NCBI GenBank assembly: GCA_948468225.1
Contig: CAOKHH010000007.1
Span: forward strand, 1-57,309
Origin: an uncultured Clostridia bacterium
GTDB taxonomy: Bacteria > Bacillota > Clostridia > TANB77 > CAG-508
Direction: 5' to 3'
DNA length: 57,309 bases
Shown: piece after piece, positions 1-9,238 of the stretch
How positions within the stretch are numbered: the stretch's first letter is position 1
How the letters are laid out: each line of letters opens with the position of its first letter
Notes under the pieces: generated by a model
The model's input: the letters and a program-made list of their open reading frames with translations, nothing else
What the model was told of the DNA's origin: nothing
Database searches by the model: none
Program-made: the position numbers and the translations under genes

Positions 1-2813
1 AAGAATATTTAATAATGTTCAAAAATGAAACACATAACCATCCAACAGAAATAGAGCCATTTGGCGGAGCTGCAACTTGCTTAGGTGGAGCAATTCGTGA
101 CCCATTATCAGGTAGAGTATATGTATATCAAGCAATGAGAGTAACAGGTTGTGGAGATCCAACAGTTCCAGTTGAAAAAACTATGCCTAATAAATTGCCA
201 CAAAGAAAATTAACAAATGAAGCAGCACGTGGATATAGTTCTTATGGAAATCAAATAGGATTAGCAACAGGTCAAGTTGCAGAAATATATCATCCGGGCT
301 ATGTTGCAAAAAGACTAGAAATTGGTGCGTTAGTAGGAGCAGCACCAAGTAAAAACGTTGTAAGAGAAAGACCGATTCCGGGAGATATTGTAGTTCTACT
401 TGGTGGAAAAACAGGTAGAGATGGTTGCGGTGGAGCAACAGGTTCATCTAAAGCACATAATAGTGATTCTTTAAGCTCTTGCGGTGCAGAAGTACAAAAA
501 GGTAATGCTTTAGAGGAAAGAAAAATACAAAGATTATTTAGAAATGAAGAAGTTACAAAGTTAATAAAAAGATGTAATGACTTTGGTGCAGGAGGAGTTT
601 CTGTTGCAATAGGAGAATTAGCAGATGGATTAGAAATAAACTTAGATGCAGTACCAAAGAAATATGAAGGATTAGATGGAACAGAACTTGCAATATCAGA
701 ATCACAAGAAAGAATGGCTGTTGTTGTAGCAAAAGAAAATGTAGAAAAATTCATAAAACTTGCAGAAGATGAAAACATAGAATCAACAATAGTTGCAAAA
801 GTATCAGAAAATCCTAGAGTAACAATGTATTGGAATGGTAAAAAAATAGTTGATATAAGCCGTGAGTTCTTAGACACAAACGGAGCAACTAAAAATGCAA
901 AAGTAGAAGTTGTTTGCCCAGATTTCGAGGCTTTAAAAAGGGATAATGAGGTAATGTTAGAACATACAAAAGATGTTGTTAAGGCTTGGAAACAAACATT
1001 ATCAAATTTAAATGTATGTTCACAAAAAGGGTTAGTAGAAAGATTTGATAGCACAATAGGTGCTGGAACTGTTATGATGCCATTTGGAGGTAAGTATCAA
1101 TTAACACCAACAGATGCAATGGTAGCAACAATACCAACTTTAAAAGGATATACAAATTCTGGAACAGTTATGTCTTATGGATATAATCCATTTATATCTA
1201 CTTGGAGCCCGTTCCACGGAGCTGTAATGGCAATAGTAGAATCTGTATCAAAATATGTTGCAGTTGGTGGAGATTATAAAAAAGCTTGGTTAACTTTACA
1301 AGAATACTTTGAAAAGCTAAAAACAGATCCAACTAGATGGGGAAAACCATTAGCTGCATTACTTGGAGCATACTATGCTCAAGAAAAACTACAAATTGCA
1401 GCAATAGGTGGAAAAGACAGTATGTCTGGAAGTTACAACGAATTAGATGTACCACCAACACTAGTATCTTTCTGTTTAGGAACAATAGATACTAATAATG
1501 CAGTATCTAACGAATTTAAAAATACAACTTCTAAAGTTATGATGTTAAATACAAAAATGATAGATGAATTTTTACCAGATTTTGAAGATTTAAAAGAAAA
1601 TTTTGAAATAATACACAAATTAGTAAATGATAAAAAAGTTTTGGCAGTATCAATTGTAAAGGCAGGAGGAATATCTGAAACAATTACAAAGATGTGTATG
1701 GGAAATAAAATTGGATTTGAATTTACAAACAACGATGTAGAATTATTTAGCCCAATGTATGGAAGCTTTATTATTGAATTAAAAGAAGATGTAAATAATG
1801 CAAAATTAGTAAGTTTAGGAAAAACAATTAGTGAAAAACAAATAAAAGTAAAAGGAAATACTTTAGATTTAGAAGAACTAATTGAAATTTGGAAAGCACC
1901 ACTAGAAAAGGTATTCCCAACAAAGGCAAAAAGTGCATTTACAGAGATAGAAAACGTGTTAGATGTAGGGGCGAACATTGCTCGTCCGAACATAGTTGCA
2001 CATACAAAATTTGCAAAACCTAGAGTATACATACCAACTTTCCCTGGAACGAACTGTGAATACGACTCTGCAAAAGCTTTTGAAGATGCAGGTGGAATTG
2101 TATCAACTAGCGTATTTAGAAATTTAAAACCAGAAAATATAGAAGAGTCAATAGAAAAAATTGCCGAAGAAATAGAAAAAGCACAAATAATAATGATACC
2201 AGGTGGATTTAGTGCAGGAGACGAGCCAGATGGATCTGGTAAATTTATAGGAGTTGTGTTTAGAAATCCAAAAATTAAACAAGCAATACATAATCACTTA
2301 TACGAACAAGATGGGTTAATGCTAGGTATTTGCAATGGTTTTCAAGCATTAATAAAATTAGGACTTGTGCCATATGGAGACATTGTAGAGCCAAATGAAA
2401 ATATGCCAACTCTAACATTTAATACAATAGCAAGACACCAATCTATGATGGTAAGAACAAAGGTAGTATCAAAACTTTCTCCTTGGTTTAATAAAGTAAA
2501 TTTAGGTGATGAATTTGTTGTTCCAATATCACACGGAGAAGGAAGATTTATGGCAAGTAAAGAAGTTGTATCAGAACTTATAAAAAATGGACAATTAGCA
2601 ACACAATATGTAGATTTTGATGGAAATGCAACTTATGATATAGCATACAATCCAAATAATTCAATTTATGCAATAGAAGGAATAACAAGCAAAGATGGAA
2701 GAATACTAGGAAAGATGGGACATTCAGAAAGAGCATATAGAAATATATTAAAAAATATCCCAGGAAACAAAGACCAAAAAATCTTCGAGTCAGGAATTGA
2801 ATATTTTAAATAA
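1..2813 (+). CDS. purL: Phosphoribosylformylglycinamidine synthase, 5'-truncated by window edge
   Basis: Fourth step of de novo purine synthesis: FGAR + glutamine + ATP to FGAM. The frame is open to the left edge and the codons before the first ATG (position 15) continue the family sequence, so that ATG is internal and about 300 N-terminal residues are missing. Counting from that ATG, the visible part starts with the FKNETHNHPTEIEPFGGAAT motif of the synthase domain. A class I glutamine amidotransferase domain begins near residue 670, with nucleophile Cys773 in GICNG and His840/Glu842 in SHGEG. This is the large single-chain PurL with fused glutaminase, not the small PurLQS type. A small membrane protein gene follows 15 bases downstream, then purB, so a purine operon is likely. 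No in-frame CGG codon was seen. Confidence 0.97.
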   Translation, partial: EYLIMFKNETHNHPTEIEPFGGAATCLGGAIRDPLSGRVYVYQAMRVTGCGDPTVPVEKTMPNKLPQRKLTNEAARGYSSYGNQIGLATGQVAEIYHPGYVAKRLEIGALVGAAPSKNVVRERPIPGDIVVLLGGKTGRDGCGGATGSSKAHNSDSLSSCGAEVQKGNALEERKIQRLFRNEEVTKLIKRCNDFGAGGVSVAIGELADGLEINLDAVPKKYEGLDGTELAISESQERMAVVVAKENVEKFIKLAEDENIESTIVAKVSENPRVTMYWNGKKIVDISREFLDTNGATKNAKVEVVCPDFEALKRDNEVMLEHTKDVVKAWKQTLSNLNVCSQKGLVERFDSTIGAGTVMMPFGGKYQLTPTDAMVATIPTLKGYTNSGTVMSYGYNPFISTWSPFHGAVMAIVESVSKYVAVGGDYKKAWLTLQEYFEKLKTDPTRWGKPLAALLGAYYAQEKLQIAAIGGKDSMSGSYNELDVPPTLVSFCLGTIDTNNAVSNEFKNTTSKVMMLNTKMIDEFLPDFEDLKENFEIIHKLVNDKKVLAVSIVKAGGISETITKMCMGNKIGFEFTNNDVELFSPMYGSFIIELKEDVNNAKLVSLGKTISEKQIKVKGNTLDLEELIEIWKAPLEKVFPTKAKSAFTEIENVLDVGANIARPNIVAHTKFAKPRVYIPTFPGTNCEYDSAKAFEDAGGIVSTSVFRNLKPENIEESIEKIAEEIEKAQIIMIPGGFSAGDEPDGSGKFIGVVFRNPKIKQAIHNHLYEQDGLMLGICNGFQALIKLGLVPYGDIVEPNENMPTLTFNTIARHQSMMVRTKVVSKLSPWFNKVNLGDEFVVPISHGEGRFMASKEVVSELIKNGQLATQYVDFDGNATYDIAYNPNNSIYAIEGITSKDGRILGKMGHSERAYRNILKNIPGNKDQKIFESGIEYFK

Positions 2814-2828
2814 AATGGAGGAATACGT

Positions 2829-3257
2829 ATGAAAAAATTTAAAGATGCAGGAAAAAAGCCATTTGTTATAGTAGGATTGATACTTGTTTTAGCACTTCTA
2901 ATAGCAATAATTTGGAATATGTTTCCTTTTTACAAGAAGCTAAAAACTTCTTATGATGGAGAAGGAATAACAGACAAGGTAACAAATGAAGATAAAACAG
3001 AAAATCCTGATGCAACAAAATTTAATAGTAGTTTTATGCCATATATAGGAGATGAAGTTTCAGACCAACAGGTTATAAGTTTAATATCATTAGTAAATAC
3101 AACTAATATAGTAAATAAGAATCATCAAATTCTATGGGGAGAAAAGTCAATAAACAATATAGACCAAGTAAAGTCAAAAAAGAATTATAAAGTAACAGTA
3201 AAATATGATGATCAAAAGTATATAAATGAAATAAATATTACAAGATTAGGAAAATAG
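2829..3257 (+). CDS. Small single-pass membrane protein, function unknown
   Basis: A 142-residue protein I do not recognise. It has a short basic N-terminus, one hydrophobic segment at about residues 13-35, and a hydrophilic, probably extracytoplasmic remainder of about 105 residues rich in Asn, Lys and Asp. No cysteine lipobox is visible, so it looks like a signal anchor and not a lipoprotein. A good ribosome site (GGAGG) precedes the ATG. It lies between purL (15 bases) and purB (9 bases), so it is co-transcribed with them, but nothing in its sequence suggests a role in purine synthesis. Confidence 0.75.
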   Translation: MKKFKDAGKKPFVIVGLILVLALLIAIIWNMFPFYKKLKTSYDGEGITDKVTNEDKTENPDATKFNSSFMPYIGDEVSDQQVISLISLVNTTNIVNKNHQILWGEKSINNIDQVKSKKNYKVTVKYDDQKYINEINITRLGK

Positions 3258-3266
3258 GAGGAAAAA

Positions 3267-4700
3267 ATGAATAACGATATATATGTAACGCCATTATCTG
3301 GCAGATATGCAAGTAAGGAAATGAATAAGCTATGGTCAAGTGATACAAAATATTCTACATGGAGAAAATTATGGGTAGCACTTGCAAAAACAGAGCAAGA
3401 ATTAGGAATAAATATAACAGATGAGCAAATAAAGGAAATGGAAGCAAATATTTATAATATAGATTATGATGTAGTTAGTGCAAGAGAAAAAGAATGTAGA
3501 CATGATGTTATGGCACATGTATATGAATTTGGTTTAAAATGTCCTAGTGCCAAACCTATAATACATTTAGGCGCGACATCTTGCTTTGTTACAGATAATA
3601 CAGATGTAATTTTAATGACAGAAGGGTTAAAACTAATAAAACAAAAATTGCTTGTAGTAATAAATAACTTAAAAGAATTTGCACTAAAATATAAAGGTGT
3701 AACTTGTTTAGGTTATACTCATTTTCAACCAGCACAGCTTACAACAGTTGGAAAAAGAGCAACTTTGTGGTTACAAGATTTATTAGAAGACTTAGAAGAA
3801 TTAGAATTTGTTGAAAGTAATATGAAATTGCTTGGTTGCAAGGGAACAACAGGAACAACAGAAAGCTTTATGAAATTGTTTAAAGATGAAGAAAAGGTAA
3901 AACAAATAGATAAAAAGATAGCAGAAAAAATGAATTTTGATAAAGTATATGCAGTATCAGGTCAAACATATACTAGAAAATTAGATTCAAGAGTATTAAA
4001 TGTGTTATCAAGTATTGCACAAAGTGCATCAAAATTTGCTAATGATATGAGATTGTTACAGCACGAAAAAGAGCTAGAAGAACCATTCGAAAAGAGTCAA
4101 ATTGGTTCATCTGCAATGGCATATAAGAGAAATCCAATGAGAAGTGAAAGAATAAACTCATTATCAAGACATGTAATTACACTAGCAATAGATCCTGCAA
4201 TAACATCTGCAACACAATGGTTAGAAAGAACTTTAGATGATTCTGCAAATAAAAGAATATGTGTTCCAGAGAGTTTCCTAGCAACAGATGCAATATTGAT
4301 ATTATATGGAAATATAACTAAAAATATAGTGGTATATGAAAATGTAATAAAAACAAATATGATGCAAGAATTACCTTTTATGGGAACAGAAGAAATCTTA
4401 ATGAACGCTGTTTTAAAAGGTGGAGATAGACAAGAATTGCATGAGAAAATAAGGGTATATTCAATGGAAGCTGGAAAAGAAGTAAAAGAATTTGGTAGAC
4501 CAAATGATTTAGTAAAAAGAATTGCAAATGACGAATCATTTGGATTAACAGAAGAAGAAATATTAAAAGTATTAAATCCAGATAATTTATGTGGAAGAGC
4601 AAAAAATCAAGTAGTGGATTTTGTTGAGAATCAAGTTAATCCAGTATTAGATAAATATAGAGATTTATTAACTGGCGTGAATTTAGATATAAATGTATAA
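3267..4700 (+). CDS. purB: Adenylosuccinate lyase
   Basis: Fumarase/aspartase superfamily lyase acting twice in purine synthesis: SAICAR to AICAR, and adenylosuccinate to AMP, releasing fumarate each time. The 477-residue length fits the longer clostridial type. Visible signatures are GATSCFVTDNTD, THFQPAQ and the flexible catalytic-loop signature SSAMAYKRNPMRSERI at about residues 281-296. The start has a strong AGGAGG site six bases upstream. It is the last gene of the purL-purB group. A long inverted repeat follows the stop codon and may end transcription. Confidence 0.96.
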   Translation: MNNDIYVTPLSGRYASKEMNKLWSSDTKYSTWRKLWVALAKTEQELGINITDEQIKEMEANIYNIDYDVVSAREKECRHDVMAHVYEFGLKCPSAKPIIHLGATSCFVTDNTDVILMTEGLKLIKQKLLVVINNLKEFALKYKGVTCLGYTHFQPAQLTTVGKRATLWLQDLLEDLEELEFVESNMKLLGCKGTTGTTESFMKLFKDEEKVKQIDKKIAEKMNFDKVYAVSGQTYTRKLDSRVLNVLSSIAQSASKFANDMRLLQHEKELEEPFEKSQIGSSAMAYKRNPMRSERINSLSRHVITLAIDPAITSATQWLERTLDDSANKRICVPESFLATDAILILYGNITKNIVVYENVIKTNMMQELPFMGTEEILMNAVLKGGDRQELHEKIRVYSMEAGKEVKEFGRPNDLVKRIANDESFGLTEEEILKVLNPDNLCGRAKNQVVDFVENQVNPVLDKYRDLLTGVNLDINV

Positions 4701-4714
4701 ATAAAAATATACGT

Positions 4715-4854
4715 GTAAAACAATAATAATATTTTTATTCCGTTCTCCAAGGCGTTTAAGATACGACCTAACAATTTTTCGCGACACACTCTACTTGAAT
4801 TAAAGACATAACAACTCAAGGTCGAACTCGTAAAAAATATTATTATTGTTTTAC
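4715..4854. repeat. Long inverted repeat, 22-bp arms around a ~95-base centre
   Basis: The arm GTAAAACAATAATAATATTT (4715 onward, 22 bases in all) is perfectly complementary to 4833-4854. The enclosed centre is less AT-rich than the surroundings. It lies just after purB. The two other large inverted repeats (7873-7978 and 41240-41347) also follow genes but have different arms. It could act as a terminator or cruciform, or be a mobile palindromic element. No coding potential is apparent. Confidence 0.7.
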
Positions 4855-4876
4855 AGATTAAATTTATTTAAATATT

Positions 4877-4902
4877 GTAGGGGCAGGCCCTGTGTCTGCC
4901 CA
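4877..4902 (+). repeat. Dispersed GC-rich repeat (GTAGGGGC family), copy 1
   Basis: Starts GTAGGGGCAGGCCCTG and ends TCTGCCCA. The flanks GGGCAG and CTGCCC are complementary. It lies 30 bases upstream of ymdB. Confidence 0.85.
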
Positions 4903-4932
4903 TAGTAAATGATTATATAGATTGGAGAAATT

Positions 4933-5706
4933 ATGAACATATTGATAATAGGTGATATTGTTGGGGAAATTGGCGTAAAAAAAGCTAAAGATGTAATTGC
5001 CCAAATGCGAAGAAATCAGAAAATTGATTTTGTAATAGCAAATGCAGAAAATTCAGCAGAAGGAATGGGAATAACTGCAAATATTTATAAAGATTTAATT
5101 TCAAATGGTGTAAATGTTATAACAATGGGAAATCATACTTGGGGCAAGAAAGATATATTTAGTTTATTAGATAATGAAGATATTATAAGACCTGCAAATT
5201 ACCCAAAAGGAGTCTGTGGCAAAGGCTATAATATATATGAGTGTAAAGGTAAAAAAATTGCTGTAATTAACTTAATTGGTAGAGTAGACATGAATGTATT
5301 ATCTGAAAATCCATTCTTAGTAGCAGAAGAAATTATAGAGAAAATAGAAGATAAAGCGGATATAATAATAGTGGATTTTCACGCCGAAGCAACAGCGGAA
5401 AAAATAGCAATGGGTTACTTCTTAGATGGAAAAGTAACTTGCCTCTATGGAACACATACACATGTTCAAACGGCAGATGAAACAATATTAGAAAATGGCA
5501 CAGCATATATAACAGATATAGGAATGACAGGACCAAAAAAATCTGTTATAGGAATGGATGTAAGTGCTTCAATAAAAAGATTTGTAACAACATTACCAGA
5601 AAGATATAGAATAAGTGTAGATAAAAATACAATCTGTAATGGTTGTGTAATCAAAATAAATGAAGATAATTGTAAAGTATTGGAAATAAATAGAATAAAT
5701 ATGTAA
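4933..5706 (+). CDS. ymdB: YmdB-family metallophosphoesterase (2',3'-cyclic nucleotide phosphodiesterase)
   Basis: Calcineurin-like dinuclear metal phosphoesterase of the YmdB/TIGR00282 family. In Bacillus subtilis the family hydrolyses cyclic nucleotides and affects the biofilm/motility choice. Metal-binding motifs are all present: GDIVG at residues 7-11, NAENSAEGMG, MGNHTWG, DFHAEATAEK and YGTHTHVQTAD. The 257-residue length is normal (about 260). A GGAG site lies eight bases before the ATG. The next gene is spoVS, a pairing common in spore-forming Firmicutes, but spoVS has its own promoter. Confidence 0.93.
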   Translation: MNILIIGDIVGEIGVKKAKDVIAQMRRNQKIDFVIANAENSAEGMGITANIYKDLISNGVNVITMGNHTWGKKDIFSLLDNEDIIRPANYPKGVCGKGYNIYECKGKKIAVINLIGRVDMNVLSENPFLVAEEIIEKIEDKADIIIVDFHAEATAEKIAMGYFLDGKVTCLYGTHTHVQTADETILENGTAYITDIGMTGPKKSVIGMDVSASIKRFVTTLPERYRISVDKNTICNGCVIKINEDNCKVLEINRINM

Positions 5707-5766
5707 AAAAATGAAAAAAACTAGTGTTTTTTGCGATGAAAAAACAATGAATTTTTAAAAAATGTA

Positions 5767-5795
5767 TAGACAATTAAATTAAAATATAATATAAA
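5767..5795 (+). promoter_or_regulatory. Candidate promoter for spoVS
   Basis: TAGACA, a 17-base spacer, then TATAAA, about 50 bases upstream of spoVS in a very AT-rich gap. The match is moderate. A sporulation-sigma promoter cannot be excluded by eye. Confidence 0.4.
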
Positions 5796-5843
5796 TATGT
5801 TTGTAACAAATGAAACAAAATTTAAAAATTTAGGAGGCAAAAA

Positions 5844-6107
5844 ATGGAAGTTTTAAAAATTTCATCAAAATCAAATCCAAATTCAGTAGCAGGGGCAATC
5901 GCAGGATTAGTAAAAGAAAGTAACAAAGCAGAAATGCAAGCTATTGGAGCTGGAGCATTAAACCAAGCTGTAAAAGCAGTAGCAATAGCTAGAGGATTCG
6001 TAGCACCAACAGGTGTAGATTTAGTTTGTATACCAGCATTTGCTGATGTACAAGTAGAAGGAGAAAATAGAACAGGAATAAAGCTTATAATAGAAGCAAG
6101 ACCTTAG
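5844..6107 (+). CDS. spoVS: Stage V sporulation protein S
   Basis: An 87-residue Alba-like nucleic-acid-binding protein. In Bacillus it is needed for passage through stage V and affects septation. The sequence is nearly the family consensus: N-terminal MEVLKISSKSNPNSVAGAIA, the central GAGALNQAVKAVAIARGF and C-terminal IKLIIEARP. An AGGAGG site precedes the ATG by seven bases. It is monocistronic, with its own promoter and a terminator directly downstream. It is the clearest single sign that the organism sporulates or descends from spore-formers. Confidence 0.97.
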   Translation: MEVLKISSKSNPNSVAGAIAGLVKESNKAEMQAIGAGALNQAVKAVAIARGFVAPTGVDLVCIPAFADVQVEGENRTGIKLIIEARP

Positions 6108-6142
6108 TCTGTTTTTTATATAAAATATAAAATTTTTAAAAT

Positions 6143-6179
6143 AAAAGGGGGTACTTATCTTGAAAGTACACCTTTTTTT
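6143..6179 (+). terminator. Intrinsic terminator after spoVS
   Basis: AAAAGGGGGTACT pairs with AGTACACCTTTTTT (one G-U or mismatch) around a short loop and ends in a run of seven T, 36 bases after the spoVS stop. Confidence 0.7.
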
Positions 6180-6224
6180 ATGATATAAATTATTAAGAAA
6201 TAATTGAATGAATAATTAAATTGT

Positions 6225-6250
6225 GTAGGGGTTGGCCCTGTGTCGACCCG
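6225..6250 (+). repeat. GTAGGGGC-family repeat, copy 2
   Basis: GTAGGGGTTGGCCCTGTGTC followed by GACCCG. It is separated by only six bases from copy 3, and both lie upstream of the solute-binding protein gene. Confidence 0.8.
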
Positions 6251-6256
6251 AAAATC

Positions 6257-6280
6257 GTAGGGGCGACCATTGGTCGTCCG
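6257..6280 (+). repeat. GTAGGGGC-family repeat, copy 3
   Basis: GTAGGGGCGACCATTGGTCG then TCCG. The palindromic core GACCATTGGTC differs from GAGCATTGCTC in other copies by compensating changes. Confidence 0.85.
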
Positions 6281-6315
6281 TTGCTAAGGAAAATATCCAA
6301 TAGAAGGAGAAGTTT

Positions 6316-7860
6316 ATGAAAGAGAGAATAATGAAGAGACTATTTTTATTAGCTGTTATAATAATTATAATAGTAGCAATTGTAATAGTGAAAAAACAAG
6401 GAACAAATAAACAACAGTCAATAGATCAAATGGCAGAAGAAAAAATATATAGAACGGAATTAAAAATAGGAATAAGTGCTCTAGACTCTTTTGATCCAAT
6501 AATAAGCAGTAATAAAAATGTACAAGATATTTCTAAATTGATATATGATTCTTTAATTACAGTAGATGAAAACTATAAAATTAAAGGAGTATTAGCAACA
6601 GAGTGGGCTAAAACAGCAGAAAATTCATATATCATTAAATTAAAGCAAGGTGTAAAATGGCATAATGGAAAAGAATTTACAGCAAATGATGTTGAATTTA
6701 CTATAAATAAAATAAAGCAAGAAGAAAATTCAATATACAAAGTAAATGTAGAGAACATATCACAAATTACAATTATAGATAATTATACAATAAGGTTAGA
6801 TTTATTATATAATGAAGATTTTTTTGAATATAATTTAATTTTCCCAATTCAAAATTCTAGCAATTATACAATAGGAACAGGATTATATAAAATAAATCAA
6901 ATGGAGCAAAACAAATTAGAATTAACAAGAAATCAATATAAAGAAAATATAGAAGATGTACAAGTAAAAACAATAACAGTTAAGAATTATTCGACAATGG
7001 GAGAAGCATATAATGATTTTAAAATAGGAAATATAGATATAATAAATACCGACAACCCAGATTATTCAAACTATATAGGAACATTAGGTTATACAGTTAG
7101 AAATTTTTATGGAAGAAATTTTAATTTTTTATGTATGAATACAAAAAATAAAGCATTGTATAACATAGAAGTTAGAAAAGCAATAAGTTTTGCAATAGAC
7201 AAAAATCTAATAGTATCAAGCATATTTAATAATAAGTATTATGTTGCAAACTACCCGTTGGATTATGGAAATTGGTTATATTCAAGTGAAAATACAAGTT
7301 CTGGTTATAATCCAGAACAATCAAAGAAAATTTTAGAGGAAAATGGTTGGCAATATAAAAATAATGTATGGCAAAAAACTATAGAAGACAGAAATGTTCA
7401 ATTAAGATTTAATTTAATTGTAAATTCTAATAATGAATTAAGGCTAAAAGTTGCAGAAAGTATAAAAGAACAACTAGAAGAAGTCGGAATAAAAATAAAC
7501 ATATCTAAAGTATCATCAATAAATTCATATATTGAAAATAAAAACTATGATATTGCGTTAGTGCAAATGAGTACAGGAATATCACCAGATTTAAGTATGT
7601 TTTTTGGAGACAACAATTTAACAAATTATCAAAATCCAGAGGTAATCAGCATAATAGATGAAATAAATGAGATTAAAGATGAAAACTTATTAAAAGAAAA
7701 ATATAACAAATTATTAGAAATATATAAAACAGATATTCCATTTATTAGTTTATATTTTGATAATAGCATATTGATATATAATTCAAAAATCGTAGGGTCA
7801 ATAGCACCAACTTGGTATAATTTATACTATAATATAGAAAATTGGAAAATCGAGGTTTGA
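6316..7860 (+). CDS. ABC transporter substrate-binding protein, family 5 (peptide/nickel type)
   Basis: An extracytoplasmic solute receptor of the SBP_bac_5 family (DppA/OppA/NikA-like), 514 residues, which is normal for the family. The N-terminus has basic residues, then a long hydrophobic stretch at about residues 9-25. No lipobox cysteine follows, so the protein appears to be membrane-anchored by an uncleaved signal. Family features include LKQGVKWHNGKEFTANDVEF at residues 110-129 and RKAISFAIDKNLI. No permease or ATPase genes are adjacent in this window, so it is an orphan receptor here. The ligand cannot be told from the sequence. An in-frame second methionine (residue 6) is a possible alternative start, but GGAG suits the first ATG. 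Confidence 0.9.
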   Translation: MKERIMKRLFLLAVIIIIIVAIVIVKKQGTNKQQSIDQMAEEKIYRTELKIGISALDSFDPIISSNKNVQDISKLIYDSLITVDENYKIKGVLATEWAKTAENSYIIKLKQGVKWHNGKEFTANDVEFTINKIKQEENSIYKVNVENISQITIIDNYTIRLDLLYNEDFFEYNLIFPIQNSSNYTIGTGLYKINQMEQNKLELTRNQYKENIEDVQVKTITVKNYSTMGEAYNDFKIGNIDIINTDNPDYSNYIGTLGYTVRNFYGRNFNFLCMNTKNKALYNIEVRKAISFAIDKNLIVSSIFNNKYYVANYPLDYGNWLYSSENTSSGYNPEQSKKILEENGWQYKNNVWQKTIEDRNVQLRFNLIVNSNNELRLKVAESIKEQLEEVGIKINISKVSSINSYIENKNYDIALVQMSTGISPDLSMFFGDNNLTNYQNPEVISIIDEINEIKDENLLKEKYNKLLEIYKTDIPFISLYFDNSILIYNSKIVGSIAPTWYNLYYNIENWKIEV

Positions 7861-7872
7861 AAAAATAATTTA

Positions 7873-7978
7873 TAATCATAAATATATATTATTTTTTAAT
7901 AAAACCTTCGAGGTTTCACGGGTAATCCGGCGGCCGTGCTGCTCAGGCTTTTATTAAAAAATAATAATATTCATGATT
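7873..7978. repeat. Long imperfect inverted repeat with GC-rich centre
   Basis: The left arm (7873-7904) contains ATTATTTTTTAATAAAA, which is perfectly complementary to a stretch within 7949-7978. Outer parts pair with a few mismatches. The GC-rich centre holds CACGG/CCGTG as an inner stem around GTAATCCGGCGG. The motif GGGTAATCCG resembles AGGGAATCCG in the centre of the element at 41240-41347. It follows the stop of the solute-binding protein gene and may work as a terminator. Confidence 0.65.
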
Positions 7979-8029
7979 TACCACTTTATTAAATACTAAC
8001 AATATATGTAAAAAATTTTAAAAAAACTG

Positions 8030-8057
8030 TTGACAAATAAAATTTATCATATATAAT
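8030..8057 (+). promoter_or_regulatory. Strong sigma-A promoter of recA
   Basis: Perfect TTGACA (8030-8035), 16-base spacer, perfect TATAAT (8052-8057), 75 bases before the recA ATG. Confidence 0.85.
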
Positions 8058-8063
8058 AAATAC

Positions 8064-8075
8064 AAACAAACGTTT
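8064..8075. promoter_or_regulatory. Candidate LexA (SOS) operator at recA
   Basis: AAACAAACGTTT is a perfect AAAC-N4-GTTT dyad. It is close to the Gram-positive/clostridial LexA box GAAC-N4-GTTC/T. It starts seven bases after the -10 box, where a bound repressor would block initiation. The first base differs from consensus, so direct LexA binding is an inference. Confidence 0.5.
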
Positions 8076-8084
8076 AGTAAATTT

Positions 8085-8110
8085 GTAGGGACGACGCCAT
8101 TGACGACCCG
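8085..8110 (+). repeat. GTAGGGGC-family repeat, copy 4
   Basis: GTAGGGACGACGCCATTGAC then GACCCG, in the recA 5' untranslated region just before the ribosome site. Confidence 0.8.
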
Positions 8111-8132
8111 AAAAAGAAAGGAAAGATAAAAT

Positions 8133-9191
8133 ATGAGTACAGAAAATTCAGAAAAGAAAAAAGCATTAGAGGCAGCATTAGGACAAATAGAAAAACAATT
8201 TGGTAAAGGATCAATAATGAAACTTGGAGAATTCCATGAAATGAATGTAGAAGCAATTCCAACAGGAGCATTAAGCCTAGATATAGCATTAGGTATTGGA
8301 GGAATTCCAAGAGGAAGAATAATAGAAATATTTGGACCAGAATCTTCTGGTAAAACTACTTTAGCCTTACATGTAATTGCTGAAGCACAAAAAATGGGTG
8401 GAGAAGCAGCTTTTATAGATGCAGAACACGCATTAGATCCAGTATATGCAAAACATCTAGGAGTAAATATAGATGATTTAATAGTATCTCAACCAGATAC
8501 AGGAGAACAAGCATTAGAAATTGCAGAAGCACTAACAAGAAGTGGAGCAATAGATGTTATAGTTGTAGACTCTGTTGCGGCATTAGTTCCAAAAGCTGAG
8601 ATAGATGGAGATATGGGAGATGCACATGTTGGTTTACAAGCAAGATTGATGTCACAAGCATTAAGAAAATTAGCTGGTGTAATAAATAAATCAAAAACTG
8701 TTATAGTTTTCATAAATCAATTAAGAGAAAAAGTTGGTATAATGTTTGGAAATCCAGAAACAACTCCAGGTGGTAGAGCATTAAAATTCTATTCATCTGT
8801 TAGATTGGATATAAGAAAAATAGAAAATATAAAAGTAGATGGCGAAGTTACTGGAAATAGAGCAAGAGTAAAGGTAATAAAAAATAAAGTAGCACCTCCA
8901 TTTAGAGAGGCAGAGTTTGATATAGTTTATGGAAAAGGTATATCAAAAGAAGGAAATGTTTTAGATATGGCAGTTACATTAGACATAATAGAAAAAAGTG
9001 GTTCTTGGTTTAGCTATAATGGAGAAAGAATCGGACAAGGTAGAGAAAATGTAAAACAATATTTAAGTGAAAATCCTAAAGTAATGGAAGAAGTAGAAAA
9101 GAAAGTAAGAGATAATTTTTCTGCAGCCTTTGAAAAAAGCCTTGGAGATGAAATAGAAGAAAAAGAGGATGAAGAATCAGAAGAAGAATAA
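8133..9191 (+). CDS. recA: Recombinase RecA
   Basis: ATP-dependent strand-exchange protein and LexA co-protease, central to homologous repair and the SOS response. The 352-residue length is typical. Walker A GPESSGKT is at residues 68-75. Other motifs are [18 protein letters not shown] (Walker B), the L1 loop near [20 protein letters not shown] and the L2 region [20 protein letters not shown]. The C-terminal tail is acidic (about 14 of the last 20 residues Asp/Glu), as usual. It is preceded by a consensus promoter and a probable LexA site. recX follows, as in many Firmicutes. Confidence 0.99.
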   Translation: MSTENSEKKKALEAALGQIEKQFGKGSIMKLGEFHEMNVEAIPTGALSLDIALGIGGIPRGRIIEIFGPESSGKTTLALHVIAEAQKMGGEAAFIDAEHALDPVYAKHLGVNIDDLIVSQPDTGEQALEIAEALTRSGAIDVIVVDSVAALVPKAEIDGDMGDAHVGLQARLMSQALRKLAGVINKSKTVIVFINQLREKVGIMFGNPETTPGGRALKFYSSVRLDIRKIENIKVDGEVTGNRARVKVIKNKVAPPFREAEFDIVYGKGISKEGNVLDMAVTLDIIEKSGSWFSYNGERIGQGRENVKQYLSENPKVMEEVEKKVRDNFSAAFEKSLGDEIEEKEDEESEEE

Positions 9192-9193
9192 AT

Positions 9194-9217
9194 TGTAGGG
9201 GGCGAGCATTGCTCGTC
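9194..9217 (+). repeat. GTAGGGGC-family repeat, copy 5
   Basis: GTAGGGGGCGAGCATTGCTC then GTCC, between recA and recX. It contains a TTG in the recX frame that could be mistaken for an upstream start. Confidence 0.8.
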
Positions 9218-9238
9218 CTTAAAAACAGGGTGAATAAT

